DNA from: Rapana venosa
Taxonomy: Eukaryota; Mollusca; Gastropoda; Neogastropoda; Muricidae
Assembly: GCA_028751875.1 (NCBI GenBank)
Contig: CM054135.1
Coordinates: 63,152,429-63,216,428 of the forward strand
Length of the DNA: 64,000 nucleotides
Reading direction: 5' to 3'
The notes under the pieces: generated by a model
What the model was told of the DNA's origin: nothing
The model's input: only the letters and a program-made list of their open reading frames with translations
Databases searched by the model: none
Program-made: the position numbers and the translations under genes
Shown: one piece after another, positions 23,371 through 35,839 of the stretch
How the letters are laid out: every line of letters starts with the position of its first letter
Numbering within the stretch: position 1 is the first letter of the stretch

Positions 23371-26300
23371 TAAGTAAGAAAAGCCCAAAGGGTGGGGAAA
23401 AAAGCCCCGGAACCCTCCCCGGTTTATTTGTTCTACCCGGCAGGGGAACCTTAACCAAAGCTGAAACCTTCCCTTCTTTTGGGGATTAACCCTTTGCGGG
23501 CACAGCAAAATCATTTGGGTTTACTTTCCCGCTGGGGGAAAGCAAAAAGGGACTTGGGGGGGGGAAAAAGGGCCCCCCTAGTGGGGGGGTTTTAATTTTA
23601 AAAGGCCCTAACTCCCAATGGCTTAATGGGTTGTAATGAAATAAAAACCAAAATGCAAAAATGAATAAAGAAACTGCTAAATTTTCTTTTTGTGTGTTGG
23701 GTTTTTATTTTTTTTAAAAAGAAATTAAAAATGCAATAAAAAACACCAAAGGTTTATTGATGGTTTGTAGGGGTCACAGGTTTTGGTTTTCAAAAGTTTG
23801 GGAAAGTATGCCCTGGGTTTTTTTATAAAAAAAAAAAAGTAAAAAATTCAGAAAAAAATTTCAGAAGAAAAAGTTTTCAAACCCCTGTTTGGGGTTTTTA
23901 AGGGTTTTTTTATGAATGATGCAAAGAAAACATGAAAAATTTTCGACGGTGCCCTTTTTTTTGGCCCCAAATCGCCCGACGATTTGCGGGGGATGCATGT
24001 TAACTTTAACCCGTTCGAGCCCTTTTTTCCCAAAAACCCCAAAAAAGTCCCAAATTTGCAATCAATTTCCCAAAAAAAAAATCAATTGTGAAACCCTTGC
24101 CCAAAAACGAAATCCCACGATAAAATTCCCCCAAAAATTTATGAAACGAATTTAAAAAACCCCGGAAAACGGCCCCAAGTTAGTTTTGACAAACGATTTA
24201 AGTTTTCGAACTTTCTTTTTTTGCAAAGCCGGTTTTTTCTCGCTTCAAACAACAAAGTCCCGAAAACCGGGGGCAAACACCTTGTTTGCTTCAAAACCCA
24301 TTTTTGAGCCCGGAACACCCTCAAAAACCGCGTCATATTTTCCGGCCTTTTAAAAAACCCCTAAAAAGATCGTTCCCTGGCCCGGGTTTGAGTTTGCTCC
24401 ATTTTTGGGGGAAAAATTGCGATTTTTTTCTTCCCAAAATTGCAAAAAACCCCCCATTCCAAACCCCCCGGGCCCAATTTTTCAATGTACAAGCGGAAAG
24501 TCACGGGAGGACAGTCTCTTTTCTTTTTTTTTGTCGAGGGTTTTTTAAACGAGGATTGGCAGGAATTTCGAAATGGTTTTGAACGCACTGAAATACGGGC
24601 ACGCCCCCGGGCCCTTTTTGGCCCTTTTTTTCCCAAGGAAAAGGTTCGGACGTTTTGGGGCGCTTTGCCCCCAAAGGGTTTTTTCATAACCCAAAAAATA
24701 CCCAGGAAAAGGGACCCCAACTGACAATCCTCCCCTTCAGTGGCCTTTCCCTTTTTTTCAGCTGGGTTTTTAAATTGCCAGCCTGTGCACAAAAATCCCA
24801 GAAATTGCGGGACCCGGGGAGGGTCCCGCCCGGGGGTAGGCCTTAGAGGTTTATTTGTTCATTAAAACCGGGAGGGGGAAAATTTTCAATAAAGTAGAAA
24901 AGGGTTAAAAACATTCGGGGTATGAGGGAAACATGTTTTTCATAAAACACAAGCACCTCAAAAAAAAATGCCCCCCCCCCAAACCCCCCGCCCTCCCCAA
25001 AAAACCCCCCCCAACCATTTGTTACATTACTTTCCCACATTCATACCCCTCTCTCTCTCCCCCTCTCATTTTTCTCTTTCCCTCTCCCCTCGGGGTTTTT
25101 AAGTTTTCTCTTGTCTTTATCACTTTGTTTAAATAGACAAAAATCAAAGGGAAAAACCCCAAAAAACTACCTTTTAAAAGGTTTAAAATTTTTGTTATAT
25201 GATTCGCCTCTTTTTTTTCCCCTTTTTTTTGGGGGGGTTTGGGGGGGGGGGGGCACCCTCCTCCCTCCCACCCACCCTAACCCCCCACCCCCCAAAAAAA
25301 AAAAAAAAAGGAAAAAAAAGAGGCGAAAATCATAAAATTTTTTTAAAGTCAATTTTCCCTCCCCCCACTTTCCCCCTCCCCCACCCCCTTTTGGGACCTT
25401 CAAAAAAAATTTTTTTTTAAAAAAAAAAATAAATTTTTATTACAAATTTACAGTACTATTTTTACACTTACAAATATTTTTTAAAACCCCCAAAGGGGCT
25501 TCCCCGGGGGATGCTTAAAAAAAAGCGAAGGGGATTGCAAGAAAAGGTCCCTTGCCCCCAAAGGAAAAAAGCCCCTTTAAAAGGGCCCACTAAGGGGGAA
25601 CCCTTTTCCCCCAGGTTGGGGGTTGGGGCCCCCAAGGGGTAACAAACCCGTCCCATAAAAAAAGAGCTTACAAAAAACGGCAACAAAGAAAAATTATACT
25701 TTTTTTTTACGGGGAAAGGACCTTTCCCCAGTCCCCGGGGGGGACTCGTTAAAGAAAAGCTGTTGGGCCAAAAACCGAGAGGAAGCTTACCAGCAGGAAA
25801 GGGGAAAACCCTGAACACCACCAAAAATAAAATTTAACTAAGGGACATTGGGAAAAGTGAGGACTTTTTGAACGGCCAAACTGGCAAAAGGTAAATTGAG
25901 ATAGGGAAAAATTTAACCTCCATGTCCCCGGGGGTAAGGAGAGTAGTTGGTTTGGGTTGGGGAAAAAAAAAAAACCACCACGGAGGAAAAAACCCCTTCC
26001 TTACCCCTGGGGGAGATGACACCACACCACAGGGAGTTGCCATCATCCCCAAAAAAGGGGGGTTGACGATGCCTTAAGGGGGTTGGGAAACCCCTCAACC
26101 CGCAGGGCAATGTTTGCGAGACCCGAAGGCCCCGGCACATTAACATTTACCCTTTTCCCCGTGCCCACGCACCAACCAACAACAGCAACGATGAGGCAAA
26201 GAGGGCTTTTACCACCAAACTGCAGACAAGGACAGGAAAGCCCCACGCCCTGGGGCCTTTTCCCATCGTCATCACGGGGGACCCCCAATGCCCAAGGTCG

Positions 26301-28350
26301 GGGAAGGGGACAACCCCGAACTATAGAAAAAGGGATGGGGGAAAAAAAACCCGGGGGGGGGAACAGAAATGACAACGGGGGGGGGGAAAACTTGTGGAAA
26401 TTCTGGGGCCATGAACCCCCCTTAGTTTATAAGGGGGGACCCTATTTCCCCGCAAACCGGGGCAAAACCCCAACCAAGTGACCCTTGGGGGGGACGCCCC
26501 AAAAGGGGGAGATATGAACCCCGAATTTACCAATTTATTTATCAAAGGGAAGTGGAGAAGATCTTTCTGGATATTAAAACCCAAGCGAAGTTTGGAATTT
26601 TTCGGGAGGATCATCACCTTGGGGGGCAAACACACATCCAGATGAAGCTGAAGAAAAACACAAAAACCATCCACTCAAGGCGCGATTTGATACCCAAACG
26701 ATTTAGAGAACCCAACGGAAAGGTCTCATTCGCCCAAAAAGACAGAAAAAGCAGAAAAAAGGAAAAAACAAGGAACAGAAAACGGGAAAAAGTACTCTGG
26801 AAACAAACAAAGGAAAAACTCGGCCTTTTAAAAGAAAAGAAAAAACAATGGCTGGAAAACCAAAAAAGAAACCCCCGATGCCCTTTAAAGAAAGGGAAAA
26901 GAGACCAAAAAAAAAGACTTTTTGCAAATTAAAATCTCCACCCGGGTCCCAGAGAGGCAGGAAGAATTGTACAAGAGGCCAACAAGGAAAAAGAAGGGGA
27001 CTTTGCACGGGCCACAAAGGGGGAAACCAGGACCAAACCGGCAGGAGGAGAAGGGGGGCGGCGGCCCCCCAAAAGGGGAGCAAGGGGAGGTCCCACAAAA
27101 TAAACCAAAAAGTATGCAAAAAAATTTTTAAAAAGGGGCGCTTTTGGGGGCCAACAGGGCAGACAAGGGGAAAATGTTGGAAAAACAGAGAAAAAAGCAA
27201 GAAGAAAAAAAAGGGCTAAAACTTCAGGAAGTTCCAACTGACCCACCACCTGCGAGCAGCCGACATCCCAGAAGCTTTCAAAAACCCTTTGACATTGACT
27301 TCAACCCCCCCCAAAAAAAAGGAAGGATTAAAAATGGGTTTTCCCTAAGACTTCAAAACGGCAAGTCACCAAGGACAAGGGCAACCTTGGGGCCGAACTG
27401 TTCCAAGGCAGGTTTTTGAAATTTGCAACTGCATACTGCAACCACTGTTTACACTGCTGGAAAAAACGAAAAAGTACGGAAAGATTTGGCCCCAAAAGGG
27501 GTGATAGTCAAAATCCCCAAGAAAAAAGGGAAAGTTGGGGGCAAAAATGCAACCAAAAAGGGGGGGAATTTTTACCCTTTTTTTCTGTTTCCCAAACAAG
27601 TTTTATGGCCCCGGTTTTTTAACGAAAAAATATCAGACCTGGGGGACGGTTCCCTTTAGGAAAAAAAAAGCAGGGTTTTAGGAAGCAACCCGGGGTGTTT
27701 TAGACCAAGAATATTCACGTTTGAAAAAATTCCCTCGAACCCGTGCCAGAAATGGCCAAAGAAAACGGGATTTTTAATTTTTGGGGGACTTCGGGAAAAA
27801 AAATTAGCAAACTTACACAAGAAAGCCTTTTGGGGTTTTCCCTTTGACACTTTGGCTTTCCCTTAAAAAATGGAAAACCTTTTCAAAAATTTTCCAAAGA
27901 AAAAATTCAGATGCTCTGGGGCCCTTGCAAAACTGTCTTCGAAGCAAGGGTGGTAAAAGAAAAGGTTTTGTGATGTCCCCTTCTCTTCAATTGGAAATTG
28001 ATTGGGTGTTTAGGGGGGACCCACAGAAACCCCCCCAAAGGGATTTTCGCTGGAGGCCCGTTCTCAACACTAGACCCCCTTTTACTTTGGGGGGATGACC
28101 CCGGTGCTTTTCTTTTTCCCCCCACACACAACCCAAATTCCAAGGGGGAAGACCAGCCCGAATCCAAACCCTTCGGGGCAGCAAGTGGGGCTTCGTTTAA
28201 ACACCAAAAAACGGGGACAAAGTCGGGTCAATGTAAAAACCCCCGCCCCCCCCGGTTTAAAAAGGGAAAGGGAAATGCCGCGCCGCCAGACAACTTTTTC
28301 ACTTCCCCCTTTGGGTGCCCCATCAAACCCGAGGGCGGGACAAAAAAAGA
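23370..28350. other. Low-quality (homopolymer-smeared) sequence block
   Basis: The longest smeared block. Base runs such as ggggggaaaaacccc dominate. In the last 2 kb it hides a LINE. The right edge is sharp near 28350, where clean coding starts mid-ORF. Confidence 0.8.
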
Positions 28351-28881
28351 CATCCACAACAGACTGGCAAGGCCAGGAATGTGTTTAGGGAGATGAACAA
28401 TATCTGGAGATCAACTCAGTACAGCACCAACACCAAGCTGAAGCTATACCAGAGCTGTGTTGTGTCTACGCTCCTGTACGGTTCTGAGTGCTGGAGGATG
28501 ACGGAAGTGGATCTTACCAAACTTCGATCCTTCCACACCATATGCCTGCGAAGAATTCTCCGGATTTTTTGGCCAGAGAAGATCTCCAATGAAGACCTAC
28601 TACAGAGATGCAGGCAAGAAGACATGGGAACCGTAATCACCAGACGACGGTGGAAGTGGATTGGGCACATCCTCCGAAGAGACCCACAGTCAATCACAAG
28701 AACAGCATTGCACTGGACCCCAGAAGGAAGGAGAAAGAAAGGAAGACCAAAAGCAACGTGGAGAAGAACTGTAGAAAGTGAGATGAAGGCCATGCAGCAC
28801 TCTTGGGGATCAGTGACTAGGTTGGCCCAGAATAGGCAGGAGTGGAAGCGCTTTGTTGCTGCCCTACACACCGCTGGGTGA
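26500..28881 (+). mobile_element. Non-LTR retrotransposon (RT and C-terminus), mostly smeared
   Basis: The clean end at 28370-28881 reads FREMNNIWRSTQYSTNTKLK, LYQSCVVSTLLYGSECWRMT, TRRRWKWIGHILRRDPQSIT, then GRRKKGRPKATWRRTVE, a typical C-terminal region after a LINE RT. Upstream, islands in the smeared part keep the right order: DPPPASSRHP (27250), NGKSPRTRA (about 27355), PKGVIVKIPKKKGK (27490), a FVMSPSLQLEIDWV island (27965) and SNPRAGQKK (28330). The copy is probably long but its true sequence cannot be read. Clade not assigned. Confidence 0.8.
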
Positions 28882-28884
28882 AAT

Positions 28885-29294
28885 GGCTAATGATGAGTAT
28901 TTTATAACTATAATAAAAGACTTCAGTGTGGTGCACACCATACACATGATACAGTCTGGTTTACATAATGACAACAACAGACCCTTTGTCTTAACCAAAT
29001 TGCACATGTGCAGTGTCAACAATAAAGAGCTAAAATTCCAAGAACTTAAAGAAGCAACAACTCATGGAATTAAAAAACCATGCAGCAAATCAACATGGAT
29101 TTTTAGTTATCAAAGAGCCACTGCATATGGTTGGCTTCCAAATTTATTCATAAACATACACTAGTACTGTAGTAGTAGTAGCAGTACTAAGTAAAGCAGT
29201 AATGTGATAAAGTTAAAAATAGTAATTTACTGTTACTGTGATACAGTCATACAGTATACACTGATACAGTGATACTGATGGTGGTACTGCATTG
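28885..29294. other. Flanking sequence, no gene
   Basis: Between two LINEs. A short + ORF (28853-29164) has no recognisable motif. Short AGT/ATA repeats lie at 29160-29320. Confidence 0.3.
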
Positions 29295-30545
29295 ATAGTA
29301 ATAATAATAATAATAATGAATAGCATTTATATAGCACATTTCCTCAAAGCAATGACTCAATGCGCTTTCATACCATGCACATTTATACACATTGCACACA
29401 CAGCACATAATAACAACAACAACAACAACAATGATAATGAGCATTTCTAAAGCGCAAATAAATTTACAAGAGATACCTATCGCACTGTAGAGGCACACAC
29501 TTGGGCGTCCGGGCACACACTAGCAGGGCAATTAACAGTACACTCAGAGAAAAGGCACTAGCAATAACATTAACAAAAAAACATAACAGCCAGACATGCA
29601 CATGAAGTAGCCTACAGTGTGACAAACGGCGACCGTCAAGACAAGCACAATATATTAACTAGCTAAGAAATACATTAAAGAGATGTGTCTTCAATGAAGA
29701 CTTAAACTGGGATAAAGTGGGAGCATGTCTGTCGGCTGGTGGCAGAGAGTTCCAGATCGTGGGCGCAGCAACACCAAAAGATCTATGACCTGCGGTTTTG
29801 GGGTTTGTAATCGGGTACAAATAAGTAAGTTTCATTCGAAGACCGCAGGGTCTAGTTGTGGTGCTGTTTTTCAAGGCAGCTGACAGAAATGGAGCAAGCG
29901 ACCCTTCAGAGCGACGGTATGCAAAGACCGCAACTTTGTACTGACAGCGTGCCCTTACAGGTAACCAATGAAGCTCCAAAGCATGGAGTCACATGGTCCC
30001 TTTTGCTCTTTCCCAAAGGGTGAGCCTGGCAGCAGAGTTCTGAATTCGCTGCAGCGTGTAAAACTGTTCATCACTTATACCGATAAAACAGGAGTTGCAA
30101 TAGTCCAGTCGCGACAAGACGGTCGCTGAAACAAGCTTGATCACTGCATCTCGAGGCAAGAATTTCTTAATGTGTGCAATACGGCACAGCTCTAGAAAGT
30201 ATGCTCTGCAGACGTTACTAATGTGGTCTTTCATGGAGAGAGTAGGATCTTAGCCGAACACCCAGATACGGCACAGAACTCTGAAAGCTATGTCACAGCC
30301 ACCCAAGACCACAAAAAACTCTCCGACACCCGCATAAGACTAGATGGTGAACCAACTGCCATAACTTCTGTCTTGTCTGTATTTAATTTGAGTTTGTTGC
30401 TGTCCATCCACTGAAGGACACTGTGCGTGCAATCTGCCAGTGTGCATGTGGCGTGTGAAAAATTTTGAGGTGTTGCATTTGCCGAAATTTCTGTATCATC
30501 TGCATATTTATGAAACTGGCAATCATGTAAGGTAATCACATTAGA
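29295..30545 (-). mobile_element. L2-like LINE, 3' part of RT
   Basis: The - strand shows QFHKYADDTEISANATPQN (RT motif C, 30490), WMDSNKLKLNTDKTEVMAVG, SRLDYCNSCFIGISDEQFYT, LQRIQNSAARLTL and ELHWLPVRARCQYKVAVFAY, the order found in L2-clade elements. Short frame breaks separate the pieces. The 3' end carries ATT/AAC repeats and agcatttatatagcacattt. Confidence 0.85.
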
Positions 30546-30549
30546 CAGA

Positions 30550-32270
30550 GGCTGAGAATAAAGTGTGAACAGTACTGATCAATACAAATGATGTATCAAT
30601 TATCATGTATCCATCTACTGATCTAGGCAGAAATATTAACGCAGGATTATGAAAGGTTACTCTTGCAAGTTGTCTGGGCCCCCTTCCCTTTTTCCCCCAA
30701 TGCAGAGGATGATTATGTATCTAAGGGGGTCTAGAAGTATAACATCAATAAGCATGACTAGAGAAGCAGCATCAGAATTATGGGCAACACTTGTCAACAG
30801 TCAACACTGAGACTGACCCTATTTACGAGTATAGTTGTAAACTCTGTCCAACCTTATCACCCCATTCATTCATGAATAAACTCATATTCATCATAATGTT
30901 AACTAACAGAGCACTGACTAAGAATAGAAAGTTCTTATTCAGTCGATGAGCCATTTCTGAGAATTGCTCAGTTTCATCTACTGATCTACTCAACTCATTC
31001 TCAATGGTTTGTTTGCATGCCATGTTGGCACTTTCTGTTCTATGCAAAGTTTCCATTGATCTACTGCGAATGTCTCTTACTAAAGAAGCCACTCAGCAGG
31101 TTTGTGAGTGGATTATTAAGTTCTACAACAGCAACGATCCAAGGATTCAGCTGAATACAATGCCAAAATTACTAGCAACTAGAGTGACATTAGAAGTGAT
31201 GAAGACTGCCAGACGGAACTCTATCGAATGATCAATGTAGATGGGGAGAAGTATGGTCACACCCTTTAACAAACAGTAGCTGGTGAGAACTGAGAAGACA
31301 ATTTTATCCCCAAATCTTGGAAACAGAAATGTAAATTCATAGTTATTCAACTTATTGCAATCAAGAGATAAATGCCTCTAGGCTAAGAAGTGAAGGCAGA
31401 GATATTACGTCACGGAGTCACTGTTTTCCTTAGGAAAGACACACAAAGCCACCTGTGCTTAAAGACACACAAAGCCACCTGTGCTTTGAAATGGTGTGCA
31501 CGGCATGGTCTGTTTTTGTTTTTCAGCAGAAATAACAAAGTTTCATCTATTATATAAAGCTGTACAGAAAATGTTTTAAATGATTTGTTGTTTTTTTTGC
31601 ACTGGTTTCCTCAAAGTTTTGTTTCATATATATATACAAAATGTTACATTTTTGGGCTTATCAATTTTGTTAAGTTGCTTCAAACAGTAATTTACTTCAA
31701 ACATTTATTTTTTTAAATACTCAATAGCTAATGAAAACTCATCCACTTATATAACTAACTGGGAAATTTGAAAGCCATAATTAAATAGTTTAGAAGTTAG
31801 AGCTTGTTTTCTCAGCATGCCTCTGTTTTTATGAAAACCTGGCTGCACAAACTTGGGCCATACCTATGGGGTAAAAAGAGGTTTTTTGTGGGTTTTTTAA
31901 ATGCATGGTCTTATTCAATGTTCTTCATATCATATATCTATGTTAATTGTTAAAATGTACTTGAAAATTTGTATTCCCTGTGTAAGGAGTCTCGGGGCCT
32001 TTCTCAGTTTCTGTCACAGAAATCTGCAAAATCAAGATCAGGATTTCAGGTGCTGTTCAAACACAACTTAGCCGATTTGGCTTTATATGCCCCATCAGTT
32101 TCTATTCATTTTTTGTCATCAATTGGTTTCTATTCATTTTCTGTCTTTGTTGCAATTTCGCTTTTTATGCCCCATCAGTTGTCCTAGGCCTATGCCGCTG
32201 TATGCGGTTCAAGTTGAGCTTGTTGAAGGTGTACTACTACTAGGTGCTCGCTGATCATTGATGTTTAATC
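30550..32270. other. Unassigned sequence with small tandem duplications
   Basis: No recognisable gene. A perfect 26-bp tandem duplication lies at 31435-31486. The word atgccccatcagtt occurs twice between 32080 and 32190. A - ORF at 30823-31092 could encode 89 residues with one hydrophobic stretch, but nothing supports it. Confidence 0.4.
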
Positions 32271-32274
32271 TTTA

Positions 32275-35200
32275 CAGATTACCATCTGCCCCCGCCGAAC
32301 ATTCTATTTATTATCTTGCTCTATCTCTCTTTTGTCTAAGATCTCCTAGATTACTACAGCCTCTCTCCAGAAATCTTATTCTCGGCGACTTTAACTTCCA
32401 CTTCAACAACCCGTCTTCTCCTGATGTCAAACGTTTTTCTCTTTGTCCAACCACTCTCTTTCACAGATGGTAATGAAGCAAAACATAGATCAGGACATAT
32501 CTTAGACTGGCTCATTACAGATGTATCACAAGATTTGGTCTCATCTGTATCTATCACTGATGAACTACTTTCTGATCATTCTGCTGTTCTTTTCTCCCTC
32601 AACATTGCAAAACCTATCAGAAAGAAGAAATGTGTCACCCGTCGCAATCTCAAGGCCATAGACATTGAAACTTTCTCTACACAAGCTGCTGAACGCCTAT
32701 CACTAACCTCTGACAACACTGACCCCTCGAAACACTACAATACTGTTCTCAGCCAACTGCTTGATGAGCATGCACCTCCCACTGACCGTCTCCTGCCTGA
32801 TAGGCCCTGTGCACCATGGTACACCCACAACATCCTGGTTGCAAAGCGCAAACGCAGGCAGCTAGAGCGGCAGTGGCAAAAAACAAAAACAGAAATCAAC
32901 AAGCAGCTCTTCCGAAAACAAATAAAGTCAAATCTTTAATTCTTTCAGGTAAAACAAAGTACTACTCTTCTCAAGTTCTTGATGCCACGTCAATGAAATC
33001 CTCTTTATGAGTCTTTTCCCTCAACTCCACTCTCCTTGGATCTGTGAAGGCAAGCCCTCTGCCTTCCATCCACAACCACTCTGAACTTCCTTCTATATTC
33101 TCTGCATTCTTTTCTGACAAAATCCATAACATCCGTTTCCAGATTGGATCAGACTCCTTTCCAGCCTGGACTTCCTGATCCCCAATTCTCTGGTACTCCT
33201 CTCCTTTTCTTCATTCAACAAGTGAGAAAGAAATTATGACATTCTGAAAGAAATGACTATAAAATCATGTGACCTCAATCCCATACCTGCTTCTCTTCTT
33301 GTACAGTGCCTACCACAACTTATACCTGCTATCACGAAAATAGTGAACTCATCTCTTGTTTAAGGAAATGTTCCATCATCTCTCAAACTGCAATAGTTTA
33401 CACCTCTACTCAAAAAGCATGACCTTGACCCTATCATTCTGAAGAATTACAGACCTGTTTCCAACCTACCTTTCAATGTGTTTCATCTCTTAACCCTTCC
33501 ACTGCTGGATATAATTATTGGCGCTCACAGGAATTGCACTTAAAACCAAGAATGTTTAGCAGTGGCTACCTTGTTCTGTTTTAGGGTTTTTACACGCTTA
33601 TGATTAACACTAGATAGGTAAACCTATACATTTTTGGAAAGTAGAGACAATGTAGAATGTGATACAAAAAACAAAAAAGACATTACTTAGTATGTAGCAG
33701 GACATATCCCGCAAATTGTATTGAAAAAACTCCCTGACAGGTAAGCCACCTCACCCTCTACTTTTCATCAAAACACCCCTTTCATGGCAGAGACACAGAA
33801 CAGAATGAACAACAAGGCAAAGCAACATGTGTTAAAGACATAGTGTGAGATAAGACTCCACTTCATTCAGCCTTATGTTGGTCACTAGCCTATCACTTCC
33901 ACAACTGACTCCTTTAGGGTGGTGTCAACAACATTCCTTTCCAGATCATCATCACTCCTAGTAACGCTAATCACACAAAGGACTGGAAGTTAGACACTTG
34001 AGGGACCCTACCAAGTGAAAAGGAGGCATTTTTCCCTAAAGTTACAATAATAGTTGATTGATGTTGAACCTGACTTATGCAAGGCCACAATCATGGCCCA
34101 TCATCACAGTTTACCAGGAAGCCATGATCCGCCCATCATGCTGATCTGCCCATCATGCTGATCTGCCCATCATGCTGTACACGCCCATCATGCTGTACAG
34201 GCTGTACAGCAGCCCATCAAACAGGTTAAGTCCTTGAAAAAGTAGTTCTAAAACAACTCAATAACCACCTTCTCTCCAACAGTCTTCTTCCTGAGTTTCA
34301 GTTTGCCTATCACGTCAACCACAGCACTGAAACTACCCTAGTCCATACCCTAAATACACTTCTACTTGCTTCCGACTCTGGGAAAATTTCCCTTCTCACT
34401 CTACTTGACTTATCTGCAGCCTTCGAAAATATTGACCATTCAATTCTTCTCTCCCATCTTCAAAAAACATTCGGTGTTACTGGCACAGCCCTCTCCTGGT
34501 TCAGTTCATACCTCACTGACGGATTCCAGACAGTCGCAGTAAACAAGATACAGTCAATACCTACCAAACTGGAATGTGGTGTCCCGCAGGGATCAGTTCT
34601 CGGCCCTGTTCTTTTCACTCTCTATACTGCTCCACTATCACATATAATAAACCATCATCATATCAACTATCCTTTTTACGCAGATGACTCTCACTGTCTC
34701 TGATTCAAAGTAGTGTTACACCTGAAAATCTGCCTTCTCTCTTGACAAATATGGCCTACTGCTTTCAAGATATCCAAAACTGGATGATACAAAACAAGTT
34801 AGAGTTAAATGCAGATAAAACCGAAGCCATGCTCGTAGGGACCAAACACAAACTCTCTTCCATTACAACAATTTCAATAGAACTCAGTAATACATCGGTC
34901 CCTCTGTCAACTGCTGTGAAGCATCTAGGAGTTGTTATTGACAACACACTGTCTATGCAAAAATTCATCACCCACGACCCAGACCTGCCAGTCACCCAGA
35001 CCTGCCAGTCGTGCTACTGTCAATTACAGCGTATCAGTGCAATTCGAAAGTACCTGTCCACTGATGCAACATCCAAACTTGTTGCGTCTCTCATTCTCTC
35101 ATGTCTGGACTATTGCAATTCTCTTTTACTAGTTTTAGCTGGTCTGCCAGCATCATCTATCCACTCCCTTCAAGTTCAACATATACAAAACTCTGTAGCT

Positions 35201-35640
35201 TGCCTAGTCCTCAGAAAGAAACAATCTGAACACATTAGTCATTACTCCTCTCTTGTGATTTCTCCACTGGTTGCCTGTGCCACAGAGAGTAAACTATAAG
35301 ATCAGTACCCTCTGTTACAAATGTCTCCACCAAACAAAACCCTCCTACCTCTGTGAATGTCTTCACCTGTACACTCCTTCTCGTTCCCTCCGCTCTGCTG
35401 CAGATACCTTTCGCTTACGAATACCTAGATTCAACCAATCCACTGTTGGTTGTCACTCTTTCTCTATTTCTGGTCCATCCATCTGGAATTACCTTCCTCT
35501 CTCTCTTCGACAGAGGCCTACATTAGTACATATGACACCTGAAATCCAGCCTCAAGACATATTTGTTTCAAACCTAACTTTTTCCCTCTTTCATCTCAAA
35601 ACTGCCCCTGCCTTCAACAGCCAAAATCCCATTACCCTGC
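32275..35640 (+). mobile_element. L2-like LINE, long copy interrupted by a DNA transposon
   Basis: Endonuclease end ILGDFNFHFN and RSGHILDWLITDVSQDL, LLSDHSAVLF (32380-32620). Linker APWYTHNILVAKRKRRQLER. RT entry LKNYRPVSNLPF (33440-33478). After the insertion (33490-34225): ETTLVHTLNTLLLASDSGKI, SLLTLLDLSAAF, LECGVPQGSVLGPVLFTLYT and FYADDSH (34680). C-terminal part at 34742-35530: LELNADKTEAMLVGTKHKL, SCLDYCNSLL. Several frameshifts mark it as inactive. It is followed by (TG)n at 35658-35712. Confidence 0.9.
33490..34225. mobile_element. piggyBac-like non-autonomous insertion with TTAA duplication
   Basis: TTAA at 33490-33493 and again at 34226-34229. Removing 33490-34225 rejoins the L2-like RT across ...tttcatctc and TTAAgtccttgaaaaa. 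The left end starts CCCTTCC after TTAA, as piggyBac-type ends do. The right end (aacagg before TTAA) is not an obvious inverted match, so the family name is tentative. Inside, 34131-34218 holds about four 17-18 bp units beginning gcccatcatgctg. Confidence 0.65.
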
Positions 35641-35653
35641 CAAAACCTACACC

Positions 35654-35657
<4 letters not shown>

Positions 35658-35696
<39 letters not shown>

Positions 35697-35740
35697 GTGT
35701 GTGTGTGTGTGTTGTGTATGGTATGTGTGTGTGCGTGTAT
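35658..35740. repeat. (TG)n microsatellite
   Basis: TG repeat after the LINE end, slightly interrupted in its second half. Confidence 0.95.
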
Positions 35741-35839
35741 AGGTGCGTACATTAATTTTGATTTTTGTTTTGTTTGGGTCACTCTTTTGAAATCTGTGCA
35801 GAAGAGGGGTGTCACATTCAATAAAAGATAAAAATTGTT

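Noticed and set aside
24286..27622. Long ORFs on both strands including K/R-rich ones
   Set aside because: Smeared block; the + strand part from about 26500 is LINE remnant, the rest artefact.
30823..31092. 89-codon - strand ORF with one hydrophobic segment
   Set aside because: No start context, homologue or neighbouring exon seen.
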